From: Palaemon carinicauda
Taxonomy: Eukaryota > Arthropoda > Malacostraca > Decapoda > Palaemonidae
Assembly: GCF_036898095.1 (NCBI RefSeq)
Contig: NC_090725.1
Span: 205,002,263-205,066,262, forward strand
Reading direction: 5' to 3'
Length of the DNA stretch: 64,000 bases
Made by a program: the position numbers and the translations under genes. Of this stretch, positions 33,945-46,351 are shown piece by piece; position 1 is the stretch's first letter, and each line of letters opens with the position of its first letter. The notes under the pieces are model-generated. The model was not told the DNA's origin and did not search any database. It saw only the letters and a list, made by a program, of their open reading frames with translations.

Positions 33945-36485
33945 CAGTGATACCTCTACATACGATCTTAATTCGTTCCAGAAACTGACACGTATGTTAA
34001 AACGATCGTATGTTGGAGCAAATATTCCCATAAGAATACACGGTAATTTGTTTAATTCGTTCCTCAGCCTAAAAACCCATAATAACTCCTTAATAAATTG
34101 CTACACATAATTACACATAACATAATACAATTGAATAATACAGAAATATCTAAAAAAAGAATAATAATAGAGAAATAATAAATAAAAAAGGGGTTTTTAT
34201 TAACACTTTACCTTAGCGACAGGCCAGCTAAGGTGTAGGGACTGCTACGCAGGAGGAGACAGAAGATGAGCGAGGAGGTAGGGACAGCGACTACAATAAC
34301 TTACTCTAACCTACACTATGTGAACTTTAACCTAACTTACCTTATTTTTTTTTTCATTTTTATAATTTTATATTTTTTTACATTTTTTTTCTTTTCTTAT
34401 TTCTAATTTTCATCACTTTCACTCGATTCGGTCTTCCTTTTCTTTGCTTCACTTTCTTTCTTTTCATCATGATCACTAGACCGTTCTGTAGATTTTTTAA
34501 AGAAACTATCGAGAGAAAGTTGCTTGGTATGGCTTTTGAGGATTTTTCTAAATTGAGTTAAGCAAACATCATCGAACTGCGCAACTACACGGCAAACCTG
34601 AAGTTTCTGTGGGTGATGCTTGTCGATGAAATCAACCACGTGTTGATGATATGCCAACATCTGTTTTATTTCAGCCGTACCTAAGGTTTGGCCTACCTCC
34701 TAGGTCTCCTCCGACTCATTCAACTGCGCTTGGAACTCATCATGGCTTGCAGCTCCTTGAGTTCCTTGGTGGTGAGCTCTTCATGATGCTCATCGACGAG
34801 TTCGGTGATGTCATCTTCATCCACCTCCAGACCCATGGACTTGCCAAGGGATACAATCTCTTCGACGTCTTCCTCGGCGGCAAGCACAGGTTCATTCTTG
34901 GGGCCAAAACCTTTGAAATCTCTGGGAGCAACAGCATCAGGCCAAAGCTTCTTCCAAGCTGAATTCAGTGTCTGACGAATTACTCCCTCCCAAGCCCGAT
35001 CTATGATCTTTAAGCAGTGCATGATATTAAAGTGGCTAATTCAAAATTCACGCAAAGTTAAGTTGGTGCTTTGCTTGACATTAAAGCACTGCCTAAATAA
35101 GTGCTTGGTGTAGAGCTTCTTAAAATTAGATATGACTTGCTGGTCCATGGGCTGGAGGATAGGGGTGGTATTCGGTGGAAGATACAACACTTTTATAAAT
35201 TTGTATCGTTGATGATATCATCTTCGAGTCCCGGGGGGTGAGCGGGTGCATTGTCCAAACAAAGCAAGCACTTCAAAGGCAAATTCCTCTCCTGAAGGTA
35301 CTTCTTGACAGCAGGGCCGAAAACTACGTTTACCCATTCCACAAAGATATGCCTAGTAACCCAAGCTTTAGAATTATAACGCCATAGAACATGTAGTAGG
35401 TCTTTATTAATTCTATGTGCTTTAAATGCCCAAGGGTTTTCGGAATGGTAAACTAATAAAGGCTTAATTTTGTAGTCCCCCGCTGGCGTTGGCACAAAGC
35501 GCAAGAGTCAACCGATCCTTCATTGGCTTATGTCCATGTCCAGGCATTTTCTTCTCTTCGGCAGTAATGTATGTTCGACTAGGCATCTTTTTCCAAAACA
35601 GACCGGTTTCATCACTGTTGAACACCTGCTGCTCTACGTAGCCTTCCTCCTTCACGATGCTTTCAAACTTTTTAACAAAGTCTTTAGCAGCCTTGGTGTC
35701 CAAACTTGAAGCTTTTCCATGCCGAACAACTGAGTGAATCCCGGTCCGTTTCCTAAATTACTCGAACCAACCTCGAGACGCCTTGAATTTCTCCGTCGTA
35801 GGATCGGCTGAACTCTCCCCCGCGTCACCCCCAGAGCCCGCCGCCTTCATGTCACTGTAGATAGCGCTGGCCTTCTCACAAATGATCGTTTCAGTGATCG
35901 TATCCCCAACAATCTCCTTGTCCTTGCTCCATATTAACAAAAGGCGTTCCATCTCTTCAAGGGTAGGGCTACGACGTTTGGAAATAATCGTGATCCCCTT
36001 CGAAGGTTTCACTGCTTTAATAACTGCCTTCTGTTTTAGGATCGTCGAGATCGTAGATATATTCCGGCCATATTGTTTAGCCAGATCGCTAACACGCACA
36101 CCTCTCTCATGCTTTTCTATTTCTTGCTTTAGTTCTAATGAAAGCATTGACTTCTTCCTTTTCTCACCACTACTATTACTTCCTGAACCGAAACTAAGCT
36201 TTTTAGGACCCATGATTACGAAACACAAAAACAAAAACGTGAAAAAGGAAGATAAAAAGCTCTGTTAATAACTGAGCGAATAGAGAACAACCACACGATG
36301 CGCACGAGATGAGAGGACTGATCAAGGCGACGCTCGATTGGCGTCCCTCCGATGTGCTGCCGTCTAGCGGCGTCAACAAGAAACCACGATCGGCACTTTC
36401 AAGAAAATTCCACGCGTACGGGTGTTATTTACTTCAGATGTTGGAAAATTCGTATGTTAGGACATTCGTATGTAGAGGTTCCACT
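33945..36485 (-). mobile_element. Tigger-1: decayed Tigger/pogo DNA transposon
   Basis: Terminal inverted repeats CAGTGATACCTCTACATACG (left) and CGTATGTAGAGGTTCCACT (right; the final G is lost) are flanked by TA on both sides, the pogo/Tigger target duplication. Subterminal CGTATGTT repeats occur at both ends. The interior carries a broken transposase on the minus strand. At 2.5 kb it is the normal size. Confidence 0.88.
34403..36213 (-). pseudogene. Tigger-1 transposase, broken
   Basis: The likely start is the Met of MGPKKLSFGSG (36213). A CENP-B-like N-terminal helix-turn-helix follows (LKQEIEKHERGVRVSDLAKQ). After RGWFE comes a TAA (35758-35760) and then an open stretch with SDETGLFWKKMPSRTY (first Asp). 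A shift near 35490 leads to CLLCLDNAPAHPPG (second Asp), and after more stops PPNTTPILQPMDQQVI (third Asp). The C-terminus has a PIP-box-like QLSLDSFF at 34499-34522. All three catalytic Asp remain but the frame is lost. Confidence 0.86.
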
Positions 36486-36662
36486 TAAGGGAAGAAGTGT
36501 ACAGATATTTCACATGCCATACTAACAACATCCAGACCAAATTAATTTGAATCCCCATCTTAGTCAAAACTATGGCTCAAAGCATGTACTTCATATTTTC
36601 TCTACTCTAAGACTGTGTGTTCCCTATGCTGAGGCCCCCCCCCCCCTCGCTTTTAGTTTTAG

Positions 36663-36964
36663 CTTTGTTGTATCCAGAGAGCGAGTCTCCAAGTGACACA
36701 TTTTCACAGTTTATTTCTGGCCATATTGATGAAAACATCAGTGCAAATGATGGGTTAATAACTCACAGTATGGGAGGAACTCAGTGCCTAACTCCTTCTC
36801 AAACTGATTCTAGTCAGTATCATCCTATCAAGAGATTAGGAAAGATTTCCTATGCATCCATTGTTGGACTGTTTGGCCTTATTCCCATTGAATTCCATGA
36901 AAGGAAATTTAACACACGACTGTTGAATACTTTACAGTATATCAATGTAGAAGGGCAGGAGTAA
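36663..36964 (+). CDS. Possible terminal exon of an unknown host gene
   Basis: A strong acceptor (a C-run, then TCGCTTTTAGTTTTAG) precedes an open frame of 100 residues ending in VEGQE and a TAA. Residues such as ISYASIVGLFGLIPIEFHER look like ordinary protein rather than low complexity. An AATAAA lies at 37266-37271. No family is recognised, it is not a dsRBD, and it cannot be joined to the Dicer exons on the evidence here. It may equally be a chance ORF or a processed fragment. Confidence 0.3.
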
Positions 36965-37758
36965 ATCTCTCCAGAATATGTGTCATGTAAAGGGTTATCA
37001 TACATCAACTCTGATGTAAACATAACACGAGGCTGATGACCCAAAGGATGAAAGGCTAGAAGTCTTCTTGGTTAAAGGATACAACCCCTGAAGTAGAGTC
37101 AAGATAAGCTCAGATAATTTTCATGAATTATGGACTTTGGGTGAATAGTGGGGTGTAAGGGTGGTAACTACCAGCGAGTATTCACTGTCTCTCCTAAGCC
37201 AGATTAAAGGAAGATTTAAACCTCTAGAAGAAAATTCTCGTAGGTACTTGAAGTATCAGCCCCATGAATAAAAAGAAAAAAAGCAGTAAGAACTTTGTGT
37301 AGCATTAAGCCATGCAATATATGAAGATATGTGTATAGATTTTTTTTTTTTTGTAGAGAATCTTGCTTTGAAATAATTTTTATATCTGCGTATTTACCTT
37401 TAAAATAATTGTTAAGCAAAATGTTTACAAAATAACTTTTTGGTCACCTTTATCTCAAGATGGTGGCCTAAACGAGGCCAATATAAGGGTGTAAGATTAA
37501 TGTTTCATAAAGCACAATATCCTACTATGAAGTTTATGATATATATTACCATTTTTACACTTTCCTTAATTTTTTTCTTATATGAAGTATCATTTGACTG
37601 GCCTAAAAGGAGTAAAAAATACCTTATGTAGCATATACTTGAATATCTGAGAGACCCCACTGCTAATAGTAATTCCATATGGTTTCTAGCTTAAAGTAAT
37701 TTTTTTAGACTTTTCATTAACATTATAACATTTTCATTAATGTTAAAACATTTTAAAA
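36965..37758 (+). other. AT-rich noncoding sequence
   Basis: Possible 3' UTR of the exon candidate at 36663, with AATAAA at 37266-37271. Otherwise nothing recognised. Confidence 0.35.
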
Positions 37759-38114
37759 AAGGATTTTGACGAAGGAAAAATCTATTTCTGGGCGAGAGAC
37801 CTGTGCCGCCCAGTGAAATGCTCCTTTAGCATCATTTCTAAGGTATATAACTGCTAAATATTACCAGAGAAAAAATTGCATAGGAATGCCAGGTATGAAC
37901 CCAGCTCGCTCACCTAAAAGGTGTCGGTATATTATAACTAGGGCGTGAAAATCACTAGCAGAGGTCTCGCACCAATTAGATATCTCCTCGTCAAATATCC
38001 CCGAAACCAAGAGTCCACTACAGACCGTCGCTACCAACACGTCCACCCACGCCAATGACGTCACTCCTCATAGCACCCAAGTTGGGTCCATCAGGGAGGG
38101 AGAGCAGAGGGTGG
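37759..38114 (-). repeat. DIRS-A2 3' inverted terminal repeat
   Basis: Reverse-complement match to 51871-52131 over about 260 bp (for example TAAAAGGTGTCGGTATATTA at 37915-37934). The left copy has about 25 extra bases at 38008-38034. The outer tip GGATTTTGACGAAGGAAAAA is matched in the ICR. Confidence 0.88.
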
Positions 38115-38208
38115 TTTCACTGGGCGGCACAGGTCTCTCAACCAGAAATAGATATTTCCTTCGTCAAAATCCCTTTTCTGGGCTCGACCTGTGCCGCCCA
38201 GTGAAATA
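38115..38208 (-). repeat. DIRS-A2 internal complementary region
   Basis: Plus-strand order: complement of the 3' tip (TTTCACTGGGCGGCACAGG ..CGTCAAAATCCC), then TTTTCTGGGCTCGACCTGTG.., the complement of the 5' tip at 52095-52131. Confidence 0.88.
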
Positions 38209-38689
38209 GTACCAGAGAAATGGTCCCAAACTTGGAACCAAAATCTAAGTAGGAAAGAAAAATTAAAGTCAAACATACCAAAAACATGATTTAATACAAG
38301 GTAAAAGTAAATTACAAGGTATTCGAGATACATGAAAATTCTCCTTACGTAACTATATTAAGGCAAGGCAAGTATAAAAACATAGAATGCAAAACTGAAT
38401 GTATAATCTTTGATTATAAAGGAGGAAAACAGAAGTCACCAAAATGAGGTCCCAGCTAAGGGGACACCAGGACAAAGTTCAAAACAATGAGATTACTGTA
38501 AGGGTAAAGAATTATTAACAATCTCGAATAAACATGAAGCGAGGCATGGAGAAAAATTTCTAAAATATTAAGGACTGTACATAAGGATGCAACTGAAGGG
38601 TGCAATCCATAAAAATAAACCAAACTACTGTAGGGACAATAAGCGAGACAGGTAGGGGGAGGAAAAAGGGATAAAGCAAGACCCTGTGA
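38209..38689 (-). other. DIRS-A2 3' noncoding region
   Basis: AT-rich, with no ORF of note. Corresponds to 58707-59144 in A3. Confidence 0.55.
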
Positions 38690-39900
38690 TTAAGACTCAT
38701 GATGTTCAGGAGGAACCACATTCCCTGCTGCCACTGTTGCAAATTTTAGGGCTTCCAAAGGTTTTAAATAGTGGTGTTTGACAACTGTAGGGGACTTCCA
38801 GCCTGTATATTTTGTGAGGTCATCAAATTTCATATAATGGAAATAATTAATAGAAGTAGCAACAGCTCGAATATCATGGACATGTGGGAATGATTCTGGG
38901 TTAGCCTGTTTAATGAAGTACAGAATCTGTTGTCTGATTCTTTTAAGGGTGATGGTTCCTCTGTTCTCTCTAATAAACAAGGGCCCAGAGGACTTAGTGG
39001 AAGTTCTATTCAAGTAGTCTTTCAAAGTCATAACTGGACATAAGGATGGGTCCTGCGGAAGGGGGACAATCTTCCAGGGGGACCATCATCCAGGGGGACC
39101 ATCATCCAGGGGGACCATCTATTCTGGGGGTCCTCATTCTTTGCTAAGAATGTTTTGTCAGGGGAGAGAAGAACCTCTCCTGACGCGAGAAATTCAATAT
39201 GACCTAGATCTCTAGACAAGGCTGAAAGTTCCGAAATTCTGGCGCCCGAGGCTAGGCTCATTAGTAAAAGGGTTTTCCGTAATAATGGAATTTAAGCACA
39301 TAATTCATTAAGAGTGTCAGAAGCCAACTTAAGAACGTCATTTAGAAACCAGGAAACTGCGCTAGGACGAGTTGATGGTTTCATTCTGGCACAAGCTTTT
39401 GGGATGGAAGAGAGGTATGAATCCGTAAGGTCAATATTGAATCCAATTTGAAAAATCTTTTTCAAGGCCGATTTAATAGTAGTAATAGTGCTACCTGCTA
39501 GGCCAGATTCAAATAGAGTTCTAAAAAAGGTTACTGTTAGGTTCATAGTCATCCTCTCAACCTTTGAGTCCCTTAAAAACTTGGCGAGTTTCTTAACAGC
39601 CGAGTCATATTGTTGAAGGGTGGATTCCCTTTTATCCGATTCCAAAAACAAAGTATTTTGAGGATCAATATCTGCACCTCGTTAGGCCGCGAATTTCATA
39701 AAGTCCATAAAGTTAGGGCACTCCGAGTGTTTGAGGAAGCGAACACAGTGCAAGTTTGTACTGTCTGTGTTAGTATTGGGTTGGGGATTTGTCGAGGGTG
39801 GAGACCCAGCTCCACTAGAAGGGGGAACCAGTTGCTCTTGGGCCAGTTGGGGGCTACTAGAGCCACTTGCCCATTGAAAGTTCTGAGCTTGTCCAACACT
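38690..39900 (-). pseudogene. DIRS-A2 tyrosine recombinase, broken
   Basis: The N-terminal part (CPNFMDFMKFAA) hits a TAA at 39682-39684, resumes as FLESDKRESTLQQYDSAVKK, meets another stop at 39292-39294, then MSLASGARISELSALSRD gives the first Arg. A 16-bp unit triplicated at 39074-39120 shifts the frame. The C-terminal core continues as PHVHDIRAVATSINYF (His-x-x-Arg) and TVVKHHYLKPLEAL (His and Tyr nucleophile), with its stop at 38690. Catalytic residues are kept, but three lesions prevent translation. Confidence 0.84.
39074..39120 (-). repeat. 16-bp triplication in DIRS-A2 recombinase
   Basis: CCAGGGGGACCATCAT starts at 39074, 39090 and 39106. A3 has one copy at the corresponding place. 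Two extra copies add 32 bp and change the frame. Confidence 0.85.
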
Positions 39901-41700
39901 TTCATCAACAGGTTGATTGGTGGAAATAGATAAATCCTCTCCCAAGTGTTCCAATCCAGTGACATTGCATCTGTGGCGTAGGCTAGGGGGTCCAGGTTGG
40001 GGGCTACGTAGCACTCTAGTTTGTGGTTGGACTCTGTCGCAAACAGGTACACCTGGAGGCCCGGAACCTGGGATAAGATCCACTTGAATGACTTGAGGTC
40101 CAGGGACCATTCCGACTCTAGCGGGGTTGTCCTGAGCAGAGCGTCTGCCACCACATTCCGTACTCCCGCCAGATGGACTGCTGACAGATGTCACTTGTTC
40201 GATGTCGCCATGGAGAAAATGGCTATCATCACATGGTTTGGAGCCTCCCCTGTTTATGCAGCGAACTATGACTTCGCTGTCTAGAACCAATCTGATGTGT
40301 TGGTTTTGGGCTGGGGCCAAGCGATTTAGAGTTAGGAACACTGCCCTGGCTTCTAAGACGTTTATGTGAAGTTGGCGGAACATTGGCGACCAAAGGCCTT
40401 GGGTTTTTTGAACTGGGAGTATCCCCCCCAGCCTGTTTAGAAGGCGTCTGTGTGATTGACCAGCTTTGGAGGTGGATATTGTAAAGGGATGGATTTTGCC
40501 AGATTTTTTACCAATGTCCATGGTCAGACCCTTTTCTTTAGGATTGGAGGGAGACGAGCTCTTTTGTCTCGATACCTCTTGTTCGCCCTGGAACGCCAAA
40601 TCCGGTTTATATCCTTCAACCTGGCCTTCAGTAATATGTCTGTTACTGAGGCAAACTGGAGGGCACCCAGAATCCTCTTTTGGTTTCTCCTGGACATCAA
40701 TTTGTCCTTGAGGAATCGTTTCGTGTTCTTTGCTATTTCTTGTCTTTTGGCCGATGGGAGGCATAAGGTGTGGGAATTTAGGTCCCATTGTAATCCTAGC
40801 CATTGTAATTTCGACTTCGGGACTAAGCGAAAGCGAGATTTCCCGAAATTGATCTGTAACCCCAAGTGTTGAAGGAATGACATGACCTTGTTTGTTGCTG
40901 TCAGGCAGTTCTCGACGCTGTGCGACCAAACGAGCCAGTCGTCTAGGTAAGCTACTACCTGAATTCCTTGGGTTCTCAATTCTTGGATTACCGTCTCTGC
41001 CAGTTTGGTGAATATTCTGGGTGCTATATTTAGTCCGAACGGCATTACTTTGAAGGTGTATGCTTGTTTGCCTAGTTTGAAGCCGCGGCAAGGACAAAAG
41101 TGCCTTGCTATCGGAACGTGATAGTACACATCTGTAAGATCGATAGAGGTGGTGACGGCCCCACGGGGAAGTAAGGTCCGCACCTGAGAGACGGTTAGCA
41201 TGTGGAACTTGTCGCATTGAATGTAAGAGTTCAGATGGGACAGGTCTAGGATTACTCTTCTTTTGTCTGAGTCTTTCTTTGGCACGCTGAACAAGCGACC
41301 TTGAAATTTCAAGTGACGTGCCTTTCTGATTGCATTCTTTTGTAGCAGATCGCTTGCATACAAGGCTAAATCTTCTGTTGGATGTTGGTAAAAACTGGTT
41401 GGTGGAGGGGGCCCTTCTATCCAACTCCACCCCAGACCTTTGGAAATTATACTGAATGCACAACTGCTGAAAGTCCAATTCTTTCGGAAGATGTAGAGTC
41501 TTCCCCCTACCTGAGATCTTTCAATAATTCGTGGAGGATTTACCTCCTCGGCCTGGGCGGGGGTTCTTCCACTACCTCTGTTACGAAAGGTTCCTCTCGC
41601 GCCAGAGCCTTTAGTACGCTGGTAACCTTGAGAGGCACCCTGAGTCTCAAAGGTGGGGTTGAAGACCAGGGAAGCATAGGTAGTGGAGGCTATCTGGGCT
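39696..41700 (-). pseudogene. DIRS-A2 RT-RNase H-methyltransferase
   Basis: RT: VTTSIDLTDVYYHVPIARHF, FKVMPFGLNIAPRIFTKLAE and VVAYLDDWLVWSHS (YLDD intact), running on to LLKARLKDINRIWRSRANKR before a stop at 40524-40526. RNase H: VNHTDAF then a stop; LHINVLEARAVFLTLNRLAP and HIRLVLDSEVIVRCINRGG follow after a base missing near 40408. Methyltransferase-like part (third frame): LFATESNHKLECYVAPNLD and IYLFPPINLLMK, ending at 39696. The RT domain itself is uninterrupted. Confidence 0.86.
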
Positions 41701-42468
41701 TGAGGGACCAACACATACTGTTGTTGGGGTTGGCCCTTTGAAGTGGAAGGGAGATTCCCTTGAGCCAGCGGGACCGTTTAAACCACCTGCTGGGGCTGTC
41801 GGTTTTGAAAGGAGTGGAATGGCCTTAGTCTCTTCCTGCCGCGAGATTGGTTAGTGGCAGGTTCGAACTTACGCTTAGAGACTAAACCCCATCGAACCTT
41901 AAGGCTCTGGTTGACCCTAGCCGCTTCACTGAGGACGCTATTAACCAGATCTTCGGGAAATAAGTCCGTACCCCAAACTGGGGCTTTAATGAGCTTGTTA
42001 GGCTCATGTCTGATGGTGGCTTCAGCTAAGACGTGCTTGCGGCAGCGGCGTCTGGCTGTCAGGAAGTCGTAAGCATCCGACAACAAAGTGTGGAGTAACG
42101 ACTTCGTCAATACTTTGAAGAGGGGTTCTTCTTCATACAGGAAAGAAGTCAATTGTGCCATCGTCGCCGAGTTGATAGAACGACTCAGGCGCATACGTGC
42201 CTCAAACTCGAGGCGAATCAAGGAATCCGGGAGCCTGGGAAGCCTCTCACTAAACTGAGTGGAGGCACAATCAGGACTTAGCTTACCTACGGTAAATGTT
42301 GCCGGGGCGTTAGACCAGCAATCATGATCCCCCGGGAAAACAAGGGAAGTCAAGTCCGTCTCCCGCAACTGCGGTAATGGCTTGTCTTCATTTACAGCCT
42401 GCTGAGCAAGGTCCATAATTTTAGTGACACACGGAGTAGGGGTTCGCTCATCTGCCACAAATATTGTA
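41560..42468 (-). pseudogene. DIRS-A2 gag, exon 3 distal part (after the nested insertion)
   Basis: Continues the gag frame from VADERTPTPCVTKIMDLAQQ through RLEFEARMRLSRSINSATMA and RRRCRKHVLAEATIRHEPNK to a TAA at 41778-41780, where A3 reads Gln. Beyond the stop the same frame keeps gag-like KGSGARGTFRNRGSGR to about 41560. The Arg/Gly-rich C-terminus is a likely RNA-binding tail. The insertion cuts between SSYT and the codons for IFVADERT. Confidence 0.78.
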
Positions 42469-43702
42469 CATTAGGGTCCCGAATTATGCGAGAATTTGGT
42501 CGATCAATGACCTCGTATAAATGGAAAATCGTATATTTCGAAACACACAACGAACAGAAACAATTCCATTGGGGCCATGGCAACCAGCAACTTGCCTATT
42601 CAAACATGTTTGCCACCCATTTCCAATACTTTCTATGTACTATACTATATTTTATTATAATATCAAATTGTTCTTGTAAACAAATCAAACATTTAATATA
42701 CTTTAGAATTCTAATAACTTGAAAAAAGGTTAAGATTACAACCAGGATGGGTGTAAACACCGTATATTTCCCGTTATAACACGACCCAAAATACAGACAA
42801 ATTTTAATGTTTGTTACATCTATTGTATAAGACAACTGGTGAATAGCAAAACCATCACTCTATAGACTAGCTTTTGTTGTATCATTGAAAATCCAGAATT
42901 ATCAAAATAAAAACCATTTTATATCATGTGTATCCTAAACACGCCAAAAAGCACGATAAAAAACGACAACCAATGTTTTGTTTACGTTTTCCTCGGATCA
43001 TAACGAAGAAACAGACGCATTTACACATCTGTGTACAGTGAACCCTCGTTTATCGCGGTAGATAGGTTCCAGACGCGGGCGCGATAGGTGAAAATCCGCG
43101 AAGTAGTGACAGCATATTTACCTATTTATTTAACATGTATATTCGGACTTTTAAAACCTTCCCTTGTACGTAGTACTGTTAACAAACCACCCTTTAATGT
43201 ACAGAACACTTAATGCATGTACTACAGCACCCTAAACTAAAACAGGCACAAATATTAAAGGCGATTTTATATCATGTGTTTCCTAAACACCTAAAAAGCA
43301 CGATAAAAAATGGCAACCAATGTTTTGTTTACGTTCATCTCTGATCATAATGAAGAAACAAACTCATTTAGTGTACACATATATGTACGTATAGGTTAGT
43401 TTTTGCATCGATTATATTGATTATACAGTACTGTATGTTGATTTTTTTATTACCAATGTTTTAGTTTACGTATTTTTCTTAGGACTTCCAAATGAAATCT
43501 TTTTCTTTATGACGCCGCCTGAAACGACGGCGTGTACGCTCAGTAAACAACCACGCTCAGAACAAACAAGGCATTTAACGCGCATGATGATAGTGATAAA
43601 TAATGATACAGTACATACAGTATTTACAGTAAAAGCATTTACAAAATATGTTACCTTACAAATATAAATTATACAGTACTTGTACGTAGCAAAGCAGGAA
43701 AA

Positions 43703-43708
<6 letters not shown>

Positions 43709-43744
<36 letters not shown>
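43709..43744 (+). repeat. (GA)n microsatellite in Tigger-2
   Basis: About 18 GA units. Confidence 0.95.
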
Positions 43745-43748
<4 letters not shown>

Positions 43749-44005
43749 TTTACGTACGTAAATGTAAATTTTAAACAAAAAAAATATGATAGGTTACAAC
43801 ATGTAGACTTTTAAAACCTTCCCTTTAACTTAATGCATACAGTACGTACATTACTAAACTATAAAACAGGTTAAAGTAAAAAATAAAGATTGTTACTGTA
43901 CTCACCACGAAAGAAGTTCAAGAAAAACTTGAATGACGATGGCGATGAATTTGCAGCACAGAAGAAATGATGATGATGAAGCTGATGATGTGTTCTACTG
44001 TGCAG

Positions 44006-45883
44006 TCAATGATAGTATTTTACGTCTTCAGACGGAGGTGTCTTTTCCTGGGACACCTCTTCAACTTCTTCAATTTCTTCCGAAGGCGTACTAGCAGGAG
44101 GAACTGGCTCTTTTTTGCGAGGCTGGAAGAACATTGTGATCGGAAGTTGTTGCCGCTGCTTCTTTTTTCGATCCAAGAGCATCCTGTAGGGAGTCATGAT
44201 GTCATCGACCTTATTTGAGAATTGCATCGAGCGAACCATATCCTCGTCCCACTCTTGTAACATTTCTTTCGCCTCCTTCATATGGTTGCAGAACTTGGCA
44301 AGCCGTTCTAATGTTAAGCCCGTTTCTTCGACATTTTCTTGGGTCTCTTCCTGGGTACCCTCACTCTCTTCCTCACTTGCCGATTTCGTCAGGTCTTCGA
44401 GGTCTGCGTCAGTTAGGGGCTGGGAATGGCAGTCCAACAACTCGTCGACGTCTTCAGTCGTCATGTCGCCAAACCCGTCACTTCCAATTATGGCAGCCAA
44501 CTGCACAGATTTCCGTATTGCAGAGTGTTGGATTTCCGACGGAGTAAATCCCTTGTCGTCGTAAACAATATCGGGCCACAGCTTCTTCCAGCTCGCATTT
44601 ACGGTTGCAGGTTTCATCTCTTGAAGTGCCTTTTGAATATTCTGCAGGCACGTGGCTATGGTGTACTGCCGCCAGTACGCCTTCAAGTTGAAGTCTTCAT
44701 CCTCGTCATCTTGGGCAGCATCCACACACGCAACGAGGTCCGCCAAGGTATTCTTCGTGTAGAGGGCCTTGAACGCCCTGATAACCCCCTGGTCCATTGG
44801 TTGAATTAATGACGTGGTGTTGGGTGGCAGGAACTCAACCTGAACGCCCTCACGCGACAGGTCAGTTGCGTGTCCACCAGCGTTATCCATAAGGAGAAGG
44901 ATCTTGAATGGCAAGCCCTTCTCTAAGAGATATTCATGGACTTGCGGGATGAAACACTGGTGGAACCAGTTGGAGGTCAGCATCTTCGTAATCCATGCTT
45001 TTTGATTATGCATCCAGTACACGGGAAGGAGATTCTTATTTTTATTTTTCAAAGCGCGAGGATTTTTCGACTTATAAATAAGCCCCGGCTTTAACAAAAA
45101 TCCAGCAGCATTGCCACACATCACGAGGGTAACGCGATCCTTGAATGCCTTAAAGCCAGAGGCTTTGGCTTCCTCTTTGAACAGGAAAGTTCGCGACGGC
45201 ATTCTCTTCCAAAACAAGCCGGTTTCATCCATATTAAAGACTTGTTCCGGCTTGTATCCACCTTCAGCGATAATGTTCTTGAAAGTCTGGTTCACGTAAG
45301 TTTCAGCAGCGGCAGTGTCAGCGGAAGCAGACTCCCCATGCAGGGAAACGCTTTTCAGGGCGAAGCGTTTCTGAAACTTCGCGAACCATCCTTTGCTTGC
45401 GGAAAAACGTTTCTGAGGCTGGGAATCAGTGGATGTCCCTGGTTGAGGATCATCTGCATCATCATCATCTTCAGCATGGTTGCCGTCGTCGTCTTTAGGT
45501 TCCTTTGCAGCAAAATTCTCATATAAGCTCAAAGCCTTTGTTTGGATGGTGTTCGTATCCAACGCTATGTTCTTCTTCCGGCAGTCGGCAATCCACACAG
45601 CTAAAGCACCTTCCATGCGTACGATCGTTTTATTACGCGTTGTAACGACTCGCTTCGCTGATCTGCTAAAGGTGATTGCAGCAGTCTTTCTAATGTTCGC
45701 CTCGTCCTTCTTGATGTAGCGAACGGTGGATTCGTTGATGCCAAAATGGCGGCCAGCGGCCGCGTAACTTCTACCATCTTTTAACATGTCGAGAAGCGTA
45801 ACCTTCTCAGCTATCGTCATCATCCTTCGGTGGCGTTTAGGCTCACTACCAGCCTTACTAGAAGCAGAACGCTTGGGAGGCAT
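44006..45883 (-). CDS. Tigger-2 transposase, full-length (625 aa)
   Basis: A DDE transposase of the pogo/Tigger group that would cut the element out and paste it at TA. N-terminal CENP-B-type DNA-binding region: TIAEKVTLLDMLKDGRSYAA and HFGINESTVRYI (residues about 22-58), then a second HTH ending RFSASKGWFAKFQKRF (about 158-173), preceded by an acidic stretch. Catalytic core: FNMDETGLFWKRMPSRTF (first Asp), ILLLMDNAGGHATDL (second), NTTSLIQPMDQGVIRAF (third). The C-terminus is acidic, with a PIP-box-like QLPITMFF at residues 579-586 (44126-44149), as reported for pogo transposase. There is no stop or shift, and the start MPPKRSAS is typical. It is the best candidate for a working protein in the window. 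Confidence 0.93.
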   Translation of the reverse strand: MPPKRSASSKAGSEPKRHRRMMTIAEKVTLLDMLKDGRSYAAAGRHFGINESTVRYIKKDEANIRKTAAITFSRSAKRVVTTRNKTIVRMEGALAVWIADCRKKNIALDTNTIQTKALSLYENFAAKEPKDDDGNHAEDDDDADDPQPGTSTDSQPQKRFSASKGWFAKFQKRFALKSVSLHGESASADTAAAETYVNQTFKNIIAEGGYKPEQVFNMDETGLFWKRMPSRTFLFKEEAKASGFKAFKDRVTLVMCGNAAGFLLKPGLIYKSKNPRALKNKNKNLLPVYWMHNQKAWITKMLTSNWFHQCFIPQVHEYLLEKGLPFKILLLMDNAGGHATDLSREGVQVEFLPPNTTSLIQPMDQGVIRAFKALYTKNTLADLVACVDAAQDDEDEDFNLKAYWRQYTIATCLQNIQKALQEMKPATVNASWKKLWPDIVYDDKGFTPSEIQHSAIRKSVQLAAIIGSDGFGDMTTEDVDELLDCHSQPLTDADLEDLTKSASEEESEGTQEETQENVEETGLTLERLAKFCNHMKEAKEMLQEWDEDMVRSMQFSNKVDDIMTPYRMLLDRKKKQRQQLPITMFFQPRKKEPVPPASTPSEEIEEVEEVSQEKTPPSEDVKYYH

Positions 45884-46206
45884 TGTAACAGAAAGTTCAA
45901 CAAAAAGTTCAACTTAAAACAGTTGCACACAGCACAGATTAAACTTCACAAACTGAAGAACGTCTACTCAGCAATACGCGGAAAGAGAAAGTGAACGATG
46001 CAGCCCCGCGAGAACTTTGATGCTGCGGGTAGAAGATGCGGGCAAAACACCAATCACAGGCTAGATAACAAAACTTGAGTTTTGATTCGTCATCTATCAG
46101 CGCTTGAACCAATCACAACCCGTCTTACAGTACTATGGCGCGTTGGTTACTCATAGAAGATGCCCCCGCGCATACTGAACGTACGTAGATTAAGTACAAT
46201 ACCGTA

Positions 46207-46351
46207 ATAATAATAAATAATGATAAAAATACTGTACAGTAATAATAATAATAATAATGATTAATAATAATAACAATAATAATTTTATTAACAACAACAA
46301 CAATAATAATAATAATAACAATAATAATAAAAATTTACGTACGCTATTTTA

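Noticed and set aside
36663..36964. Missing Dicer dsRBD exon
   Set aside because: The translation lacks the G-x-G and A-K-x-x-A-A pattern of a dsRBD.
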